Shown piece after piece: positions 8,344 to 15,971 of a DNA stretch of 17,101 nucleotides (positions are counted from its first letter, which is position 1; each line of letters opens with the position of its first letter). The stretch is from Chromatiaceae bacterium (GTDB lineage Bacteria > Pseudomonadota > Gammaproteobacteria > Chromatiales > Chromatiaceae). The stretch covers positions 1 through 17,101 of the forward strand of contig JAFGTZ010000104.1 of NCBI GenBank assembly GCA_016938795.1, given 5' to 3'. Position numbers and translations under genes: made by a program. The notes below the pieces were generated by a model. That model did no database searches and was not told the DNA's origin. It was given only the letters and a program-made list of their open reading frames with translations.

Positions 8344-8670
8344 GATTATGCTTCCTGTAATTGAGTGTGGGTTGAGCCTCCACGCGTCCCAGGCGGCAAC
8401 CCGAATCCATTTCAGGACCAGGGCACCCGACCGTCTGTGCCGACGCGTGTGTGGAGGGGGCTGCACGCGAATCCGGCGCCGGGCCGGCTCACGACAGGCT
8501 TCCTGTTGCGAGGACTTGAAAAACGAAACGGGAAACCAAGGTCTCCCGCCTGACTCGAACATCGCAAACCTCCAGGTACAAAGTCCCACCTGGATTGACG
8601 GCGCGGCCTCTTCCTTATCTTTGCGAGGAGGCGCTCGGCGCCATTGATCGTCGTCGTTTGCGATGTTGCG
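8344..8670 (-). promoter_or_regulatory. Long rpsB 5' leader (probable S2 autoregulation region)
   Basis: From the predicted transcript start near 8670 to the rpsB TTG is about 327 nt, which explains most of the 500-bp gap between rpsB and map. In E. coli the rpsB 5' UTR is the target of S2 repression and also yields the tff/t44 RNA; whether this leader is equivalent is an inference. It contains an inverted repeat at 8571-8594, a GC-rich self-complementary stretch around 8470-8486, and GTGG/CCAC complementarity at about 8366-8382 just before the AGGAAG site. I found no separate gene in it. Confidence 0.55.
8571..8594 (-). other. Hairpin in the rpsB leader covering a good ribosome site
   Basis: TCCAGGT (8571-8577) and ACCTGGA (8588-8594) form a perfect 7-bp stem with a 10-nt loop. 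In the rpsB mRNA the 3' arm includes part of a GGAGG sequence (8573-8569) that sits 6 nt before an ATG at 8562. The stem would therefore mask that upstream start site. Confidence 0.5.
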
Positions 8671-8676
8671 CCGCGT

Positions 8677-8706
8677 TTTATACCATGGCGGACTTGCCAC
8701 GGGCAA
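8677..8706 (-). promoter_or_regulatory. rpsB promoter, extended -10 with GC-rich discriminator
   Basis: On the minus strand TTGCCC (8706-8701) and TATAAA (8682-8677) are separated by 18 nt, and TGG directly before TATAAA makes an extended -10. The -10 matches consensus at 5 of 6, the -35 at 4 of 6. The following ACGCGGCGC is a GC-rich discriminator of the kind seen at stringently controlled ribosomal promoters. It is the best promoter in the divergent rpsB/map region. Confidence 0.65.
8694..8706. other. Inverted repeat overlapping the rpsB -35 element
   Basis: TTGCC and GGCAA flank a 3-nt centre, making a perfect 5+5 dyad. It coincides with the rpsB -35 on the minus strand and shows TTGCCA, 5 of 6 to a -35, on the plus strand towards map; no good plus-strand -10 follows at the right spacing. 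It could be an operator or coincidental. Confidence 0.35.
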
Positions 8707-8843
8707 TGTCGGACTGATCGCCCACAGGCTCGCCAGGGCCATTGCGGGCGCACCTCAGGATGCCGTCGCGCGGTCTCTCCCGACTGAATCCACGCCCCAG
8801 CCAATCACGTCCCTACCCCATCGCGGAGACAGTCAAGCGACCG

Positions 8844-9623
8844 ATGAGTGTTCCGATCAAAACCCCTGCGGATCTCGAAAAGATGCGCATCGCCGGGCGC
8901 CTTGCCGCCGACGTGCTCGACATGATCGAGCCCCATGTACAGCCGGGCGTCACCACCGACGAACTCGACCGCATCTGCCACCAATACATTACCGAGGTGC
9001 GCGAGGCCACCCCGGCGCCGCTCAATTATCGTGGCTTCCCGCGCTCCATCTGCACCTCGGTCAACCACCAGGTCTGTCATGGCATCCCCGGCAACAAGCG
9101 GCTGAAGAAGGGCGATATCGTCAATATCGACGTCACCGTCATCAAGGATGGCTGGCATGGCGATACCAGCAAGATGTTTTTCGTCGGCGAGCCCTCGATA
9201 CTGGCCCGACGCCTGGTCAAGATCACGCAGGACGCCATGCGCCTCGGCATTGCCGCCGTGCGCCCCGGCGCCACGCTCGGCGACCTGGGTCACGCCATCC
9301 AGCGCTTCGTTGAATCGCACGGTTATTCGGTGGTGCGCGAGTACTGCGGTCATGGCATCGGGCGCGCCTTTCACGAAGAGCCCCAGGTGCTGCATTACGG
9401 CAATCCCGGCGAGGGACTGGTGCTGCGCGAGGGCATGTGTTTCACCATCGAGCCCATGGTCAATGCCGGCAAGCGCTTCATCAAGCAGCTCCCCGACGGC
9501 TGGACCGTGGTGACCAAGGATCGCAGCCTCTCGGCGCAGTGGGAGCACACCGTGGCCGTCACCCGCGACGGCTGCGAAATCCTCACCCTGCGCGCCGAGG
9601 AGCGCGACAGCGCCGCCGCCTGA
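8844..9623 (+). CDS. map: Type I methionine aminopeptidase
   Basis: MetAP removes the initiator methionine from nascent proteins in the cytoplasm. Beginning at ATG 8844 (MSVPIKTPADLEKM) the protein has 259 residues. All five metal ligands are present: D96, D107, H170, E203 and E234, with motifs NIDVTV, HGDTSKMF, CGHGIGRAFHEEP, FTIEPM and QWEHT. H79 (CHGIPG) is the conserved substrate-binding histidine. The frame is open further upstream to TTG 8742, but those residues are not family-like. The nearest ribosome site, GGAG at 8825-8828, is 15 nt from the ATG, so initiation signals are weak. It diverges from rpsB and is followed by glnD after 40 nt, probably as an operon. Confidence 0.96.
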   Translation: MSVPIKTPADLEKMRIAGRLAADVLDMIEPHVQPGVTTDELDRICHQYITEVREATPAPLNYRGFPRSICTSVNHQVCHGIPGNKRLKKGDIVNIDVTVIKDGWHGDTSKMFFVGEPSILARRLVKITQDAMRLGIAAVRPGATLGDLGHAIQRFVESHGYSVVREYCGHGIGRAFHEEPQVLHYGNPGEGLVLREGMCFTIEPMVNAGKRFIKQLPDGWTVVTKDRSLSAQWEHTVAVTRDGCEILTLRAEERDSAAA

Positions 9624-9663
9624 GCCTGGCGACGCACCCGACATCCGCCACCGGACAGCCTTC

Positions 9664-12321
9664 TTGAACGCCAATTCCGCCACCGACGAGTGTTCGAGCG
9701 CCCAGGCGCGCGAGCGCATCCAGGCCTACCGCGAGCGGCTCAGGCAGGGCCGCGAGACGCTCTTTCAACGCTTCGATCAGGGCGTGCCGGTCGCCGAGCT
9801 GGTGCGTGAGCACAGCCAGCTCATCGACGCCATTCTCCGTGACATCTGGGCCGAGCATCTCGGTCCCGCTTGCGGCGAGGCCGCGCTGGTGGCGGTGGGC
9901 GGCTACGGGCGCCAGGAGCTGCAGCCGGCCTCCGACATCGACCTGCTGGTGCTCATCGAGCCGGGCGCCGAAGCCGAGCTGGCGCCCCGACTGGAGCGGC
10001 TGCTCACCATGCTCTGGGACATCGGGCTGGAGGTTGGGCACAGTGTGCGCAGCGTCGCGGAGTGCGTACACGAGGCCGGGCAAGACGTCACCGTCATGAC
10101 CAACCTGCTGGAGGCGCGAGCGCTCTGTGGCCAGGAGTTGCTGCTCGCGCAAATGCGCGAGGCCACCGCGCCCGAGCGCCTCTGGAACAGCGAGGCGTTC
10201 TTTGCCGCCAAGACCTGCGAGCAGCGCGCGCGCTGGGACAAATACGGCGGCACCGCCTACAACCTCGAACCCAATATCAAGGAAAACCCGGGCGGGCTGC
10301 GCGACATCCAGATGATCGGCTGGGTGGCCAAGCGCCACTTCGCCGCCGAGACCCTGTCCGATCTGGTCGGACACGGCTTTCTCACCGAGAGCGAATGCCG
10401 CGATCTCATCGAGGGCCAGGCGCTGCTGTGGCGCATCCGCTTCGCACTCCATCGGCTCGCACGCCGGCGCGAGGATCGGCTGCTGTTTGATCATCAGCGC
10501 GCCCTCGCCCAGTCCTTCGGCTTTTTCGATGGCGAGAGCAATCTCGCGGTCGAGCAGTTCATGCAGCAGTACTACCGCACCGTGCAGGAGCTCAACCGGC
10601 TCAACGAGATGCTGCTTCAGCTGTTTCGCGAGGCCATCCTGCTGCACGATGATCTCGGCCCGCCTCAGCCCATCAACCGGCGCTTTCAGGCGCGCAGCGG
10701 CTATCTTGAGGTCAGCTCGCCGAATGTCTTCCGGCGCTATCCGCTCGCGCTGCTCGAACTCTTTCACATCCTGCAAACGCGCCCCGAGCTGCAGGGCGTG
10801 CGCGCGAGCACCATCCGCCTCATTCGCGAGAACCGCCACCGCATCGACGCCGCCTTTCGCGACGATCTGCGCGCGCGCACCCTCTTTATGGAGATTCTGC
10901 GCGAACCGCGCGGACTCACCCATGCCATGCGCCGCATGAACCGCTACGGGGTGCTCGCCGCCTACATCCCGGCCTTTGCCAACATCGTCGGGCGCATGCA
11001 GTACGACCTCTTCCACGTCTACACGGTGGATGAGCACACACTCACCCTCATTCGCAACCTGCGCCGCTTCACCATCCTGCGCCACGACCACGAGTTTCCG
11101 CTCTGCAGCGCCATCGCGCGACGCATCCCCAAGCTCGAACTGCTGTTCCTCGCCGGGCTCTTTCACGACATCGCCAAGGGACGCGGCGGCGATCACTCGG
11201 TGCTCGGCGCGCGCGATGCCTGGGACTTCTGCCAGCATCACGGCCTGAGCGATTTCGACAGCCGTCTGGTTGCCTGGCTGGTGGAGCACCATCTGGTGAT
11301 GTCCATGACCGCCCAGCGCAAGGACATCAACGACCCCGAGGTCATTCAGGACTTTGCCGAGCGCATCGGCGACCCCACCCGGCTCGACTATCTCTATCTG
11401 CTCACCGTGGCCGACGCGCGCGCCACCAACCCCGAGCGCTGGAACAGCTGGAAGGATGCCCTGCTGCGCGAACTCTACAGCGCCACCCGCCGCGCCCTGC
11501 TGCGCGGACTCGACAACCCCCAGGCCCAGGATGAGCTGATCGCCGAGAAGAAATCCGAGGCGCTGCGGCTCATCACCCGCTACGGCGGCGATCCCAGCGC
11601 CTGCGGCGGGCTCTGGGGCGGCTTCAGCCGCGACTTTTTCCTGCATCACTCGCCCGATGAGATTGCCTGGCAAAGCCGCCACATCCTCGACGCCGACCCG
11701 ACCGCGCTCCCCATGGTCGTCATCCGCCCGGTCACCGCGCGCGGCGGCACCGAAATCTTCATCTACTGCCGTGATCGCGCCAATCTCTTCGCCTGCACCA
11801 CGGCGCTGCTCGACCAGATCGGCCTGAACATCATGGATGCCCGCGTCATGACCACCGACGCCGACATGGCGGTCAACAACTACCAGGTGCTCGAACAGGA
11901 CGGCACCCCCGCCGACAGCCCGCTGCGCATGGACGAGATTCGCGCCGCGCTCATCGCGACCCTGTCCGAACAGGGTGCCGAGAGCCCACGCGTGCGCCGC
12001 GCCGTGTCGCGCCGCCATCGCTGCTTTCCCATCGAGACACGGGTGAGTTTCACCACCGACGAGCCCAACCAGCGCACCATCATGCGCCTGAGCACCCTCG
12101 ACCGCCCTGGTCTGCTCGCCGAGGTCGGCACCGTCTTCGAGGGCTGCGGAGTGCGTCTGCAAAACGCCAAGATCGCCACCCTGGGTGCCGAGGTTGATGA
12201 CGTCTTCTTCATCACCAGCGGCGATGACAGCCCCATCACCCACGCCTCCATCCTCGCCTGCCTGCGCCGCGAAATTCTCAGCCGGCTGGAAGACGACGGC
12301 GAGCGCGTCGCCGCCACCTGA
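9664..12321 (+). CDS. glnD: Bifunctional [protein-PII] uridylyltransferase/uridylyl-removing enzyme
   Basis: GlnD adds UMP to PII proteins when glutamine is low and removes it when glutamine is high, controlling glutamine synthetase and nitrogen regulation. The 885 residues match E. coli GlnD (about 890). The nucleotidyltransferase domain has GGYGRQELQPASDID, with G79-G80, D91 and D93. The HD hydrolase domain carries FHDIAKGRGGDHS (H501, D502). Two C-terminal ACT domains for glutamine sensing lie at about 692-770 and 803-880. The start is TTG 9664; no ATG or GTG lies in frame between the map stop and it, and the ribosome site (GGACA) is poor. The map-glnD neighbourhood is typical. The downstream dapC expected from the Pseudomonas order is about 4.2 kb away. 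Confidence 0.96.
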   Translation: MNANSATDECSSAQARERIQAYRERLRQGRETLFQRFDQGVPVAELVREHSQLIDAILRDIWAEHLGPACGEAALVAVGGYGRQELQPASDIDLLVLIEPGAEAELAPRLERLLTMLWDIGLEVGHSVRSVAECVHEAGQDVTVMTNLLEARALCGQELLLAQMREATAPERLWNSEAFFAAKTCEQRARWDKYGGTAYNLEPNIKENPGGLRDIQMIGWVAKRHFAAETLSDLVGHGFLTESECRDLIEGQALLWRIRFALHRLARRREDRLLFDHQRALAQSFGFFDGESNLAVEQFMQQYYRTVQELNRLNEMLLQLFREAILLHDDLGPPQPINRRFQARSGYLEVSSPNVFRRYPLALLELFHILQTRPELQGVRASTIRLIRENRHRIDAAFRDDLRARTLFMEILREPRGLTHAMRRMNRYGVLAAYIPAFANIVGRMQYDLFHVYTVDEHTLTLIRNLRRFTILRHDHEFPLCSAIARRIPKLELLFLAGLFHDIAKGRGGDHSVLGARDAWDFCQHHGLSDFDSRLVAWLVEHHLVMSMTAQRKDINDPEVIQDFAERIGDPTRLDYLYLLTVADARATNPERWNSWKDALLRELYSATRRALLRGLDNPQAQDELIAEKKSEALRLITRYGGDPSACGGLWGGFSRDFFLHHSPDEIAWQSRHILDADPTALPMVVIRPVTARGGTEIFIYCRDRANLFACTTALLDQIGLNIMDARVMTTDADMAVNNYQVLEQDGTPADSPLRMDEIRAALIATLSEQGAESPRVRRAVSRRHRCFPIETRVSFTTDEPNQRTIMRLSTLDRPGLLAEVGTVFEGCGVRLQNAKIATLGAEVDDVFFITSGDDSPITHASILACLRREILSRLEDDGERVAAT

Positions 12322-12322
12322 G

Positions 12323-12338
12323 CAGCGCCTTACCGCTG
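12323..12338. other. Weak stem in the glnD / GGDEF-EAL convergent gap
   Basis: The 49-nt gap between the two convergent stop codons holds only a CAGCG/CGCTG stem with a 6-nt loop and no T tract. I do not see a clear terminator for either gene. Confidence 0.2.
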
Positions 12339-12370
12339 TCCATTGGTGTCAGACCCAGCTCCCCTCTTGT

Positions 12371-14488
12371 TCAACCTGCCTCTGCGGCCGACCCAAACGC
12401 CCGCCTGCGCATCCAGTCGATCAGCTCCGTGAGCGGGAGCGGTCGGCAGATGAGATACCCCTGGAGCAGGTCACACCCAAGCGATCTGAGCCGTTCTCCT
12501 TGTTCCTCGCTCTCGACACCCTCGGCAACGCTTTCGATCCCCAGCCCGGCGGCCAGGGCCAACACCGTGGTCACAATCTGCGCATCCCCCGGATCGACCA
12601 GCATGTCGCGCACGAAGGAACAATCAATCTTCAGTGCATCCGCATCGAAGCGCTTGAGATAGGTGAGCGAGGAATAGCCGGTGCCAAAGTCGTCGATCGC
12701 AAGTCGAATGCCGCGCGCGGTCAACTGCGTGGCGTTGGACTGACAGAGCTGGTCGTCGAGCAGACTGCTTTCGGTCATCTCCAGCTCCAGACGCTCAGGA
12801 GGCATGCCGAACTCGACCAGGACGCGATCCACAAGATCAAGCAGGTTTGCCTGCTGAAGCTGGCGGGCGGAGAGGTTCACACAGACGCGCAGCGCCCCGA
12901 ACCCTTCCCGCTCCAGGGCTGTCAGGGCGCTCAGTGACTCGCGCAACGCCCAGTCGGTGAGCCGCGCGATGAGTCCGGTCTCCTCCAGCACCGGAATAAA
13001 GCGATCGGGCGCACAGGGCGCACCGTCGAGGTTCCAGCGCAACAGCGCCTCCAGGGCGACCACCCGGCCATCCTCCGCCCGAACGAGCGGCTGAAAATAC
13101 AGCGCGAACTCGCCTCGCTCGATGGCCCGGCGCAGGTCATGCTCCAGTGAGAGACGCTCGTGCGCCTGCTCTTGAAGCTCCTGGGTGAAAAACCGAAAGC
13201 CTCCCCTGCCGCTCGCCTTGGCCGCATACATGGCGCTGTCGGCATGCTTGATGAGGCTGTCGAGACTGTCGGCGTCGCGCGGATAGAGGGCGATGCCGAT
13301 GCTCGCCGAGACATAGAGCTGGCGCTCATCGAGCGCGAAGGGTTCAGCCAGGGCATCGAGCAGTTTCTGGGCAATGATGCGCGGCGCCTCCTCATCGACA
13401 AGATCCTCGACGATGAGGGTGAACTCATCGCCACCCATACGCGCCAGGGTATCGGTCTCGCGCACCAGACGGCTCAGACGGTGCGCCACCCGGCCCAGCA
13501 GGATGTCGCCAATGTCATGCCCCAGGGCATCGTTGATTTCCTTGAACCGATCCAGATCGACAAAAAAGAGCGCAATCCCGCGCGCCTCGCGGCGCGCCTT
13601 TTTAATGGCCTGACCCAAGCGGTCGTAGAACAGGTTGCGGTTTGGCAGGCAGGTGAGGCTGTCGTAGTTGGCCAGCTGCATGAGCTGCGCGCGGGCGCGC
13701 TCATGCTCGACGGCCATCTGATTCAGCGAGCGGGCCAGGCGTCCGAGTTCGTCCTCCGGGCCTTCCGGGAGCTTGTGCTCCAGGTTACCCGCAGCATAGT
13801 GCGCGACCACCCGGTTCATGTCCCGCAGCGGTCTGGAGACGGAACGCGACAGCCGGATCCCGAACAGCAGGCTCGCCGCCAGGGCCACCAGGATGCTGAT
13901 GAGTGCGATGGCCAGAAAACGCTCGACAAAGCCCTGCCAGGCCGCTTCGACCTTGGCATGCAGACTGGCCACGAAGGCCTGGGTGCGCGCATCCGAGAGC
14001 GCAATGCGCGCATAACCGCTGATCATGCCCGCGTAGCCGATGGGCAGATGCACCAGACGACCTGTCGGGGTCTCTTCGATGGCAACCTCGCCCGGCGCCG
14101 CCGCCTTGGGAATGGGATAGCGCCGTCCGTACTGGGGATTTTCAAGCGAGCCATCGGTGATGACCCGTCCCTCGGCATCGAGGATGAGCACCGAGCGCGG
14201 TGCAAGCCAGGCCTGAATGCGCTCGATTTCCTCGTTCAGCGCAGAGACATCAAGCCTGTAGAGCGGGTCGAAGAGACGGTCGCCGAGATAGCTTCCGCTG
14301 GTGCGCAGCGCCTCGACGTCATGGGCCGACTGGATGGAGGAAAACGACTGGGTCAGCTCGGCGCGCAGCGCCTGGGTGCCCTCGAAGACAAAATAACCCG
14401 CAAGCGCCAGCACCAGCCCCATGGTTCCGAGCAGGATCGAGGCAATGCCCAGGGCGTACTTGGAACTCAGTCCACGGAATATCAGCAT
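12371..14488 (-). CDS. Membrane HAMP-GGDEF-EAL cyclic-di-GMP enzyme
   Basis: This 705-residue inner-membrane protein has a transmembrane helix near residues 10-33, a periplasmic region, a second helix near 190-213, a HAMP linker at about 212-265, then GGDEF and EAL domains. The GGDEF signature is intact (residues 352-356) and is preceded by an RxxD inhibitory site, R343-D346. The EAL domain keeps E480 of EALLRW, the VNLSARQL asparagine, ELEMTES, DDFGTG (D599, D600) and K620 of LKID, so both cyclase and phosphodiesterase activities are possible. The ATG at 14488 is the conservative start. A CTG at 14509 overlapping the upstream TGA, with GAGGAG 5 nt before it, would add 7 residues. It follows the PhnD-like gene directly, so the binding protein may feed a ligand signal to it. 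Net activity cannot be read from sequence. Confidence 0.9.
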   Translation of the reverse strand: MLIFRGLSSKYALGIASILLGTMGLVLALAGYFVFEGTQALRAELTQSFSSIQSAHDVEALRTSGSYLGDRLFDPLYRLDVSALNEEIERIQAWLAPRSVLILDAEGRVITDGSLENPQYGRRYPIPKAAAPGEVAIEETPTGRLVHLPIGYAGMISGYARIALSDARTQAFVASLHAKVEAAWQGFVERFLAIALISILVALAASLLFGIRLSRSVSRPLRDMNRVVAHYAAGNLEHKLPEGPEDELGRLARSLNQMAVEHERARAQLMQLANYDSLTCLPNRNLFYDRLGQAIKKARREARGIALFFVDLDRFKEINDALGHDIGDILLGRVAHRLSRLVRETDTLARMGGDEFTLIVEDLVDEEAPRIIAQKLLDALAEPFALDERQLYVSASIGIALYPRDADSLDSLIKHADSAMYAAKASGRGGFRFFTQELQEQAHERLSLEHDLRRAIERGEFALYFQPLVRAEDGRVVALEALLRWNLDGAPCAPDRFIPVLEETGLIARLTDWALRESLSALTALEREGFGALRVCVNLSARQLQQANLLDLVDRVLVEFGMPPERLELEMTESSLLDDQLCQSNATQLTARGIRLAIDDFGTGYSSLTYLKRFDADALKIDCSFVRDMLVDPGDAQIVTTVLALAAGLGIESVAEGVESEEQGERLRSLGCDLLQGYLICRPLPLTELIDWMRRRAFGSAAEAG

Positions 14489-14505
14489 TGAATGGAGCCG
14501 GATGC

Positions 14506-15453
14506 TCAGTTGAACTCCTCGAACACGCGCGCCCAATAGGCCAGATTCGCCCGGTCGTCGTCGGTCAGATGTTCCAGTTTAACAATGCGCGCGGCGGCGG
14601 CGAGCGTGGCCAGTCCCTCCGGATTGAGGTGCATCTCCAGCAGCACCTCGCTCACCGCCTGCTCAATCTCGGGCGCAAGATCCGTGCTGAACGACACCAG
14701 CCAGCGCAGCAGTGGCGGCGTGCGCGCGATAACGCGCAGCTCCTCGCGGATGGCCGCCGGCGTGCGCTCCCAGTCCCCGTCGTTGAAGGCGCCGGCGTCC
14801 GCGCGCCCGTCATGCACCCAATAGGCCTGATTGAGTTCCGAGCCAACGAAATGATAGCGGAGCGCCTCGGGGGATGGGGCCTCGGACTCGGCGGGCACAA
14901 CCTCCAGTCCAGCGTCGCGCAGCCTGAACAAAGGCACGAAATAGGCCGAGGTGGAGCGCTTCGACTCGAAAGCAATGGTCTTGCCAGCCAGATCCTGAAG
15001 GCCGGTGATGGGGCTGTCGCGGCGCACGAAGAACAGGCTGTGATACTGCCGCTGCCCCTTGCGCCAGACCAGCAGACTCGGCCGGATACGCTGGGTGTCG
15101 CGCTCAAGTTTGAGGGTTGGAATGACGCCCTCGATGAGCGCATCCACCTCGCCCGCCTCGATCCGCTGGGCCATCTCGGCGAGATCGCGCGCGACGACAA
15201 GATCGGCAACCCGCACGCCTGCGTCGCCCAGTCGGCGCTCCAGATAGGCATTGAGCGGACCATATTGCTCCAGCGCCTCGCTGGGCCGATCGGGGCGTTC
15301 GCTCACCACCCCCAGCCGCAAGCGCCCATCCGCCCCCGAGTCCGGTGGCCAGAGCAGGATGCATGGCAAGAGGATGAGGCTCCACACCCACATCAGGCGA
15401 GCCGAAACCCAGATCGCCCCCTTCGTCTGGAAGACGCTTCTTTGTGATGTCAT
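14506..15453 (-). CDS. PhnD-like periplasmic substrate-binding protein
   Basis: The 315-residue product resembles the PhnD/phosphate-phosphonate family of periplasmic binding proteins. From ATG 15453, a basic N-terminus and hydrophobic residues 20-36 form a signal peptide or anchor, with a possible cut near GADG at 40-43. LRLGVVSERP opens the fold; GLQDLAGKTIAFESKRSTSAYFV corresponds to the conserved lobe-connecting segment, given here as residue landmarks GKTIAF and STSAY. GRADAGAFNDGDW is the usual DADAG-like ligand-lobe motif. No ABC permease or ATPase is nearby, so transport is unlikely. Its TGA is adjacent to the GGDEF-EAL gene, which suggests a sensory role. The frame is open upstream to 15531, but ATG 15453 best places the signal peptide. 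The ligand is unknown. Confidence 0.82.
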   Translation of the reverse strand: MTSQRSVFQTKGAIWVSARLMWVWSLILLPCILLWPPDSGADGRLRLGVVSERPDRPSEALEQYGPLNAYLERRLGDAGVRVADLVVARDLAEMAQRIEAGEVDALIEGVIPTLKLERDTQRIRPSLLVWRKGQRQYHSLFFVRRDSPITGLQDLAGKTIAFESKRSTSAYFVPLFRLRDAGLEVVPAESEAPSPEALRYHFVGSELNQAYWVHDGRADAGAFNDGDWERTPAAIREELRVIARTPPLLRWLVSFSTDLAPEIEQAVSEVLLEMHLNPEGLATLAAAARIVKLEHLTDDDRANLAYWARVFEEFN

Positions 15454-15574
15454 GGTGGCTATCAGGGGCTCTGGTAGGCAGATACGGCAAGGTCTCGCGC
15501 GACCCGCAAAGCCAATAACATTAACCAGCAAAGGCTACCATTCTGTGACGGAGCGCGAAAACCCAAGTTGCCAT
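15454..15574 (-). other. Upstream region of the PhnD-like gene
   Basis: About 120 bp between the PhnD-like start and the response-regulator remnant. It is locally A/T-richer (around 15510-15535, with TTAATGTTATTGG on the minus strand), but I found no -35/-10 pair at acceptable spacing and no good ribosome site before ATG 15453. Confidence 0.3.
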
Positions 15575-15820
15575 CCGCCGCAGAATTCGCGCGCCGAACC
15601 CTGCCAGCAGCGCCTGGCGCCCGAGCGGCCTCGTCGAACCCGGCGGCCAGCGAGCGCTCACGGGCCTGCTCGTGGCCGAGTCCGGTCAGAGCAACCAGCT
15701 TCAGTCGCTCGAGATCGGGATACCGGGCACGCAGTCGCCGCGCGATCTCCAGCCCGTCCATGCCGGGCAGGCCAATGTCGAGCAGGGCCCAGGTGGTGGC
15801 ATCCTTGTCTGCAAGCACAT
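15575..15820 (-). pseudogene. Decayed response-regulator receiver-domain fragment
   Basis: Minus-strand sequence from 15820 to 15630 reads as the second half of a CheY-like receiver domain: WALLDIGLPGMDGLE with the phosphoacceptor aspartate, IARRLRARYPDLERLKLVALTG with the conserved threonine, and AAGFDE. The conserved lysine segment expected next is missing. The frame then shifts: PLGRQALLAGF, a plausible receiver end, appears in the +1 frame from 15628. The N-terminal half of the domain with its acidic pair is absent, and the fragment stops exactly where a REP-like repeat begins (15821). I read it as a remnant of a response regulator or hybrid kinase, not a working gene. A short open frame with ATG at 15818 exists but would lack key residues. 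Confidence 0.72.
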
Positions 15821-15856
15821 CGCTGTCGGCTCGCGGCTGGAAGCCGCTTCCACGGG
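15821..15856 (+). repeat. REP-like palindromic repeat, copy 1
   Basis: A 36-bp unit beginning CGCTGTCGGCTCGCGG and containing the perfect stem GCGGCT-GGA-AGCCGC. It matches the copy at 15972-16007 at 35 of 36 positions. It abuts the response-regulator remnant. Confidence 0.8.
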
Positions 15857-15874
15857 CATTTGCCGCCGCCTGTG

Positions 15875-15895
15875 CAAGCGGCTTCTAGCCGCGAG
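15875..15895 (-). repeat. REP-like palindromic repeat, inverted copy
   Basis: The inverted version of the repeat core, with stem GCGGCT-TCT-AGCCGC. It matches copy 1 at 19 of 21 positions in reverse complement. With copy 1 it makes an inverted REP pair separated by 24 nt, resembling a REPIN or BIME doublet. Confidence 0.75.
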
Positions 15896-15971
15896 AACCC
15901 CGCGCTGAGGCTGAGAACCCGGGATCAGCACTGACCGGCAGGCGCGGTGGCACAGGTGTCTGCACGGGTCG

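Noticed and set aside
8595..8621. Plus-strand TTGACG ... TATCTT as a map promoter
   Set aside because: The spacing is only 15 nt and the -10 is weak; it would also leave a leader over 200 nt.
8344..8742. Reading rpsB as a 382-residue protein from the far upstream start
   Set aside because: The 133 added residues resemble no S2 protein, and a good ribosome site with a family-matching N-terminus is at TTG 8343. The internal ATG 8562 is kept as a separate finding.
8742..8843. An N-terminal extension of methionine aminopeptidase from TTG 8742
   Set aside because: The first 34 residues have no family resemblance, and ATG 8844 gives the same N-terminus spacing to metal ligands as E. coli MetAP.
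9583..12243. A very long open frame (about 886 codons) antisense to glnD
   Set aside because: It mirrors the whole glnD gene, is rich in Gly, Ala, Asp and His as expected from reversed high-GC codons, and shows no recognisable domain. glnD itself has all its family motifs.
13160..14491. Plus-strand open frame of about 440 codons antisense to the GGDEF-EAL gene
   Set aside because: Shadow of a clearly coding minus-strand gene; no motifs of its own and no ribosome site of note.
15454..15531. Longer PhnD-like protein starting at 15531
   Set aside because: It would put 26 extra residues before the signal peptide; ATG 15453 gives the usual secreted-protein layout.
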